From assembly GCA_022828595.1 (NCBI GenBank), contig JAKGHH010000002.1, positions 45,974,222 to 46,038,221 of the forward strand: DNA of 64,000 bases, read 5' to 3'. Shown here piece after piece: positions 57,926 through 64,000 of the stretch (its first letter is position 1; every line of letters starts with the position of its first letter). This DNA comes from Nelumbo lutea (lineage: Eukaryota; Streptophyta; Magnoliopsida; Proteales; Nelumbonaceae). The translations under genes were made by a program, and so were the position numbers. The notes beneath the pieces were generated by a model. That model made no database searches and was not told the origin of the DNA. It saw only the letters and a program-made list of their open reading frames with translations.

Positions 57926-58975
57926 GTAGAGAGACAGAGAGATTGATCCACTGAAGCTTTTTGACCCCTTGAAGAATTGTGATATGGGTTAGTTGTAGTA
58001 AGATACTCCAAGATTGTTGTACAATACATAACAGTTGTTGCCCCTACTCTTCCATTTGATGCAATCCTGGACTTCAAGAGATGATGGATACAATCGACAG
58101 GGAACCATAAGCCTGCTCTAGAAGAGTGAGAGACCGTTTTTCTTGTCCGTTTTGGTGTTTAGAGCTGAGAATGTAATCAGACCTTTCGCCTTTTCCAGAC
58201 ATCTTTCCCACCAAAAGATTTGAGTTTTCAATGATCTGGGAATGGAAAACAATCTTCGAAGCAATTATAGAGAGGGATAGAAATAGAGGGAGAGATGAAG
58301 AGCATCAAGGTGGCGGCGAGGAGCCCAGTTCTTCTACATAGTGATGAGTGAAAAGTTTTAAGTACACATGGATAAGCTTCAACATGCAAGATTTCCAAGG
58401 TTTTTTAATAGAATTAACCCCTTAAATGAATATCTTGGACTCTCTCCCCCTGTTTATATATTATGGCAGCTCACCCTCACTGGGTTTTGAGATGTTTTAG
58501 AAATATGTCTTTGTTGGGTTTGGATCTCGCTCGCCATTCCTTTAAAACATGGGCCTGAATCCGGTGGATTTGAATCTCTAGCGATGCAACTCAATCAGCG
58601 GCAATATTTTTAGGTATTTATGAAAAGCATTAGTCATTTTAGTTTTCATTGTTGTGCTTACACACTAGGCTACCCTTCTCTGAAAGATCCAACGTGTTTC
58701 CTTTGAAATTTTGAAAGAGAATAAAGGGAAGGCCACAATGATCTTCGACGTGTTTTCTTTCGATGCTATGTTGTTGGACTTAACGTGCGGGTGGAGACCC
58801 ATTGTGCCGAAAGCATTGCCAGAAGAGCAATTCCATGTGGAGGTTGAGAGAGCAGAGGTGAATGGTGAAATAGGGGATGAAATTTGAGGAATAGTGGAGG
58901 AAAAATTCAACATTCCGTTTCCTTCCATTAGCACTTAGCGACAATGTCAATTATTAAAAAACTTAAAAATACTTT
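57926..58975. other. Spacer, no gene supported
   Basis: No repeat pair or convincing coding frame found. Confidence 0.35.
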
Positions 58976-58979
58976 AAGC

Positions 58980-59312
58980 GGCTGTTTGGCATCATTGTCG
59001 TTTCCTGGAGCAACGGCGCCACATCGGAAAAACGGTGCTCCAAGAAACGGGCTTTTGTTTGGAAACATTTTTTCAAAGGAAACGGTGCTCCAAGCTACAC
59101 CTCGGAAATCAGGAATCCATGACTTGGAGCAACAGCAAATTTGGCGTTTCCTGGAATGCAGCTCGTTGCTGCCAATAGGGCAGTGATGTGACACTGATAT
59201 GGCACTGGATAATTGGTACCAATGCAGAAAACGTTTCCTGGAGCATTGGTACCAAGCAGAAAAAGTGGCTGTTGCTCCAGGAAACGTCCTACTTGGCAAC
59301 AAGGATTCCAAA
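58980..59312. mobile_element. Foldback MITE with TGTTTGG ends
   Basis: Left TGTTTGGCATCATTGTCGTTTCCTG matches the complement of the right end (TGTTTGGAATCCTTGTTGCC... then GTTTCCTGGAGCAAC). GTTTCCTGGAGCA words recur inside on both strands. No protein. Confidence 0.65.
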
Positions 59313-60076
59313 CAAAAAAAACACCGTTTTCTCAAAAAACATATACTAAGACAATATGTAAACAGTAAAGATACAGTTTTGTCAATTTCGTGAACAATAG
59401 GAATAATTTAAAATATTTACCCTTTAATTTTTATTTGACATGCACCAATAAGATGTTGGATGTTTTGAGATTTGTTTTTTGGGTTGGAAATGTATTGCTA
59501 TTTATTTATTGTCTTGTCAACAAACTGAGTCTATTTGTTGGATATTTTGAGATTTGTTTGTTGGGCGGGAATGCATTTATATTTGGTAAGTGTCTTCTCA
59601 ATGAACCTGATCGAATCTAGCAATCCACTAGCACTTTGATTATGAAGATGGCGTTGGCAGCCTATTGAGGTTAGATATGTTCATGGTTGGATAGTTCAAT
59701 GGGCTGGCCCGGACTAACCCATTTTATGTTGGGTTTGGATAAGCATTCAAACTTGTAGTCTCGGGTCTCTGACTGTTGAGCCCAATTATATTTTGGGTCG
59801 GGTTTGGAAACCTAGGGGATCTTTTGACATCATAAAACTCAATTAAAAACAGTAATTGGACAATAAAATGATCACATGTTCATTTTATAATTGGACTGAT
59901 CGTTCTGATCAAGGGAGCGACACCTGATTGGCTGATTGCTCCCCAGAGATAAATTATATATCAAAATCATAATATAAAACCATCAACTCAACTTTATTCT
60001 TTGAATAATGGACTACAGAATAGTTAAGAAAAGAAATTGGAAACAGAAAGAAAAATCTGACCAGCCGTGAATCTTA

Positions 60077-60343
60077 GGCCCTGTTTGGTTCGTAGGAATA
60101 GGGGTCTGAAATTGGAATCGGAATGGGAATTCTGATTCTAACTGTTTGGTTGGATGGAATAAGAATCCCATCCCCATTCTTATTGGAATGGCATTACCTG
60201 TTTGAAGGAATGACCATTCTCTACCCCTCTCTTGAGAATGAAATTCCATTCCTACTATTTCAATTTTTATTTCTGTCTGAACCAAATAAATTATGGGAAT
60301 GAATAATTTTAATCCAAATTCCAATTGCAAATCAAACAGATCC
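60077..60343. mobile_element. Tourist-like MITE (PIF/Harbinger type)
   Basis: 267 bp, starts GGCCCTGTTTGGTT and ends AATCAAACAGATCC, flanked by TTA on both sides (60074-60076 and 60344-60346). TTA duplications and this terminal sequence are typical of Tourist-like MITEs mobilised by PIF/Harbinger transposases. No ORF. Confidence 0.85.
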
Positions 60344-60739
60344 TTATTAGTTCATCTCTTATTATGGAACAAAATTGGGTTCAATTATTCTACAAGTCTG
60401 TTTTTTATGAAGGTTCAAGGTGAAAGACTTCTCAAGTATACAATCAATGTAGGGTGATTGTAATTGAAAGGAATATAGAATTCCTTCTTTCGATTGTTAT
60501 AGCACAGACATCAACAAATTTTCATTTTGGTTTATTACATCTGTTGTCTTATTTGAATTTAGAGCAATTATTTTCTGTAAAACCAATTCTAGGTACATAT
60601 TTTGAATATAAAGCATCTTCAGGAGATCATTGTCCTGTCATTAACCCCTACGAAGCAGGGGCCTCCCTGCTAATAGAAGAGTAAACGTGAATGAGAGCCT
60701 CGTGTGGGGGAGTTGCAGATGAAGAAATTAGTTCAAGGC

Positions 60740-61240
60740 AATGTTTTCAACCTGTCATTGACCCAACCAGTTGAATCATCCGAACTGTTACCCGGTTAAG
60801 ATTTTGGATTTGATTCGGTCAAAATCCGTCAGACGGTAAAAAACCGTTGACTTAGTGAAGAACTGTTCAACTGGATCATTCAATCAGTGACCCGTTCAAC
60901 CCAGTCATTGGGTCGCGGGTTGCACATTCAATGAATGTAAACTTTTGGAGGTTATAACTTTTCACTCTGATGTCTGATTGGAGTGTTTTTTTCTATTTTG
61001 GTAACTTTTCTAGATCTATGCGTCCCAAAGCGCCATAGGTGCCTTGCCCCACTAATTTTGCAAAACAAAAAAACCCTTTTTAGCCTCAAATTACAATTTT
61101 TAATATTTTTATAAATAAAAATTCAAAAACTGAATTTAAAATCAATTAAATATAAAAATACATATAACATATATATATATATGATGTGGCACAGTCTGAA
61201 TCATTTGACCCGGCTAGTCGAACCGGTGTCCTACTACCTC
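60740..61240. repeat. MITE-like sequence related to 35734-36045
   Basis: Rich in GTTCAAC, GACCCGTTC and AACCGGT words with an AT-rich part (61060-61180). The second edge may be at the GACCCGGCTAGTCGAACCGG stretch near 61208. No protein supported. Confidence 0.4.
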
Positions 61241-61453
61241 GAGGCAAAAATGATTCGGCCTCCGGATGTATTGATTTTTTAATGTCAAGATGTATTCATT
61301 TTTTGATTCCTACCAAGAAAGGAAATATATATATTTTTCAAATTTCAAGTACAGATCGCCTGAGGATGAAATCTCCGCCACTAAATTGGAACCAGATATT
61401 AGATATTTATTATGAAGAAAAATATAAATAGTGGGAATTTGGAAAAGATGTTA

Positions 61454-61523
61454 TGCGCATCCGGGGAATCGAACCCGGTCAGTACCGTGGGAGGGTACTA
61501 TGATACCACTACACCAGATGCGC
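61454..61523 (-). tRNA. tRNA-Gly (CCC), one base short in the T stem
   Basis: The minus strand folds as a tRNA. The acceptor stem GCGCATC/GATGCGC pairs fully, followed by discriminator A. The D arm contains GGTGTAGTGG (A box). The anticodon stem GTACC/GGTAC encloses CTCCCAC, giving anticodon CCC (Gly). The B box GGGTTCGATTCC is intact. The T stem reads CCGGG against CCCCG, leaving a C-C mismatch; one more G would make CGGGG/CCCCG perfect. The total is 70 nt, one below the usual 71 for tRNA-Gly. It may be a mild pseudogene. No intron. Confidence 0.88.
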
Positions 61524-61828
61524 TTTCGTGTTTAAAGGTGAGAATGTAAGTCTATTCAATGTTATATGTTTTCCCATTTCAATTTTGTCCTCACAAAATT
61601 GATCCAAACAACACTTGCAGCCGTGAGGACCAATTTCATGAGAACAAAATCCGATTTCCTAGATTAAACTCATAAGGCAAAACTTGTACATTCTAGAATT
61701 AGATTAATTTTAGGGATATTATTATCTACAATTCAATGACTTTTCGAATTTCTATTAAACTCACGATTGACTTCTCAAAACTCCAGAAAGCTCCTTTGCC
61801 GATGGGTTTTATTGTCCAAAAATAGGGG

Positions 61829-62640
61829 TATTAATTGGACTGGATTTGGTCCAATCCGATCTAATTCAATGTGAGTTCATTATATATAGAACAAATCCAA
61901 TTCAATCTAATAAATATTTTAGACCATTTTGGATCAGTCCAATCCCATATCTGTACTGTCTAATTTGTTTAAATCCGTTTTGATTTAGATTGGTTTCAAC
62001 TCAAATCCAGTCCATTGACACATACATTCTTATCTAATATCAATAGATCAGATATTAGCTTAATCCAACACAATCTAATATAAATTCATTACGAACGGGC
62101 TAGGTCCAATCCAGTCTAATAAATATTTTGGACTAGATTGGTCCAATCCAATATGTTTTGTTGGTCCGTCTAATTTGATTTTGGACTAGATGGTAGGGGT
62201 ATCAATTGGATTGGATTTTGTCCAATCGATCCAGTCCAATGTGAGTCCATTATAAATGGATCAAGTCCAATCCAATCCAATGAATATTTTGGACCGGTCC
62301 AATTCAATGTCTGGACTGTCGAATCTGTTCAAATTCATTTTGATTTAGATTGGTTTCAAACCAAGTCCAATCCATTGGCACCTACATTCTTATCTCATGT
62401 CAATGGACCATATATATTGGCTTAATCCAACCCTATCCAATATAAATTTGTTACGAATGGCCAGGTCCAATCCAAATCTAATAAATATGTTGGACCGGAT
62501 TAGTCCAATCCGATATGTCTTGTTGGTCCATCCAATCTATCCAAATTGATTTTGGACTGGATGGGGTCCAATCCAAAACCGGTCCATTGACACTCTTATT
62601 GGATGGGATCCAATTCAAAACCGGTCCATTGACACCCTTA
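61829..62640. repeat. Tandem copies of the GGGGTATCAATTGG MITE family
   Basis: Two units of about 365 bp start at TAGGGGTATTAATTGGACTG (61830) and TAGGGGTATCAATTGGATTG (62196). Each is full of TCCAATCC/GGATTGG words and has the ACATTCTTATCT.ATGTCAATGGA block. A 40-bp end piece (CCGGTCCATTGACAC) is also doubled at 62575-62640. Confidence 0.75.
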
Positions 62641-62779
62641 TCCAAAAACTCACCTTCTATTAGATTTTCGTTAGATCATACCTTATTAAATATTTTTTTA
62701 TAATAAAATTAGCCTTGGTTGCCTATAGATAATAATTATACATATACTCCATTGTTTAATTGGGATTGGCTAAGTTAAA

Positions 62780-63210
62780 TTTAGAGGTGATCGTGGGTCA
62801 GGCTGGGCCTCGGTTGAGCTTTGCACATATGGTAATTGTTATAGCTTGGGCCTAATATAGCCCAAGTTTCAAGCCTAAAAACATAAGCGCCAGCCTACAT
62901 CTTTTACATATATAATATTTTATATTAAATGACATATGATATGCATATAAACTTATTTCATACATTATATAATATAAAATATTATGTGAATATATATTAT
63001 AAGTATTACATTATAATATTTATATATAAAATATAAAATATAACATAAATAACATATATACATATGTATAAATAATATATGTAATATATGTTTTAAATTA
63101 ATATATGTGGATTGAGGCTTTAAAAAATATATTTGGGATTGGGATGGGTCCAGGCCTGACCCTAAAATTTGTGGGCCTGGGCTTGGATCAGAGGTAATGT
63201 TGTTGTAAAA
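62780..63210. mobile_element. MITE-like element with GGGCCTGGGC ends and (TATAA)n core
   Basis: Left GAGGTGATCGTGGGTCAGGCTG and right GGGCCTGGGCTTGGATCAGAGGT flank an AT-rich core (62910-63115) of TATATAA words. Similar GGCCTGG words occur in both duplication arms (29030-29200 and 49190-49340). Ends are approximate. Confidence 0.45.
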
Positions 63211-64000
63211 ATATTTAATAAGCTTGACTTGCCATTTAGGGGTAGTTTGGTTAGGTAAAACCTTAAATGCCTATATGGACAACTTCTATTAGTAATCACT
63301 AACAGTGATCTAACGGAGATCTGATAAGGGGTTCTCGAGAGGTTTTTAAGAGTCATGGTGAGTTTAAAAGAAATGTGAAGAAAAAAAAAGTTATGGTGAG
63401 TTTTAGATAATATCCCTTAGTTTTAAGACGGTTTTTCTTTCATTTGGTTGCAATCTCGAATATAATTTTAAAAATTGGATCAAATATACATGTATAAATG
63501 AACTCAAATACATATACATGCATGACATAAAATATAATATATATTAATTTTGCAATGAGTGAGAACTAGCGACCAGTGTTTTCAACTTGTTGAACCGGCT
63601 GGTCAGAGCATTCAACCTATCGCCCAGTCATGATTAACCCTAATCTTGTTCTTAAATTTTTTTAATAACATTTATATCTATGTTTGTGGAAACATCCATA
63701 AAATTGTTTGAGCATTGCAACCACTGGTTTTGAGGTACCGTTTCATGTTCTAGATAGTGGAAATGAGAAAAGATGGATTGGATCAGCCCATTCACATTCG
63801 CATAAAACAAATATGTAGGGAACCCAATAAATCTAAAAAAAAAATACATTAATTATACATCTCAATTAGCTACAAATAAGTTTATTGGCTTGGACCTAGG
63901 ATTTGTGTATAGAATCAACCTGGCCTAGTATAATTTATATAATATTTTGTAGTCTCATTTACTAAAACATCTCCTATAGTTTATGAATTTACTAAAACCC
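63211..64000. other. Right edge, no gene supported
   Basis: Includes a further GTTTTCAACTTGTTGAACCGG MITE scrap (63575-63630). Otherwise AT-rich and featureless. Confidence 0.35.

Noticed and set aside
60454..60684. 76-aa plus-strand frame, considered as an organelle DNA insertion
   Set aside because: No plastid or mitochondrial gene recognised, and the neighbouring tRNA is nuclear type.

Overview
The window reads as nuclear DNA of a flowering plant. Evidence: introns with GT..AG ends, plant-type LINEs (apurinic endonuclease, RT, zf-RVT, RNase H), Ty1/copia and Ty3/gypsy LTR elements, Mutator-like and Tourist-like MITEs, a plant CXE carboxylesterase and a nuclear-type tRNA-Gly. I cannot name the species. 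No bacterial or organellar operon is visible. Gene density is very low: I support two intron-containing host genes (one seen only as its 3' end), one intact-looking esterase ORF with a broken inverted duplicate, and one tRNA gene or pseudogene.

Layout. About 0.5-14.5 kb is a degenerate L1-type LINE (+ strand) split inside its second ORF by an 8.5 kb Ty1/copia element (2961-11446) with a clean TCAGG target duplication. 15.0-16.2 kb is a nested foldback repeat. 18.1-24.4 kb is the 3' end of a multi-exon host gene, probably a membrane RING-variant type protein. Its last intron (6 kb) holds a gag-only LTR element (18266-20697), a minus-strand LINE relic and a probable solo LTR. 25.6-27.1 kb is a GATACG-rich repeat.

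27.2-32.15 kb (arm A) and 47.5-54.56 kb (arm B) form an inverted segmental duplication of a carboxylesterase locus, separated by about 15 kb. Each arm gained its own insertions. A has an 812 bp insert and a MULE-type MITE. B has a Pack-MULE-like element, a second long-TIR element right beside it, and a 980 bp poly(A) retroposon. Each arm is interrupted at one edge by a related gypsy LTR. The A esterase ORF is open but its nucleophilic serine codon reads arginine; the B copy keeps the serine codon but is frameshifted.

Between the arms lie a gypsy remnant with an antisense ORF and its own TATA box (32.1-34.9 kb), a hAT transposase tail (35.0-35.25 kb), a two-exon host gene for a short, probably organelle-targeted protein (37969-41288), and two LINE relics meeting tail to tail at 45.18 kb.

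55-64 kb is repeat-rich: a truncated gypsy element, a TPR-gene fragment, a MITE carrying about 60 copies of a 14-bp palindromic unit (56.87-57.74 kb), a Tourist-like MITE with TTA target duplications, the tRNA-Gly(CCC), and tandem copies of a (G)GTCCAATCC-rich repeat. The window is best read as a layered record of insertions that allows relative dating, rather than as a set of cooperating genes.
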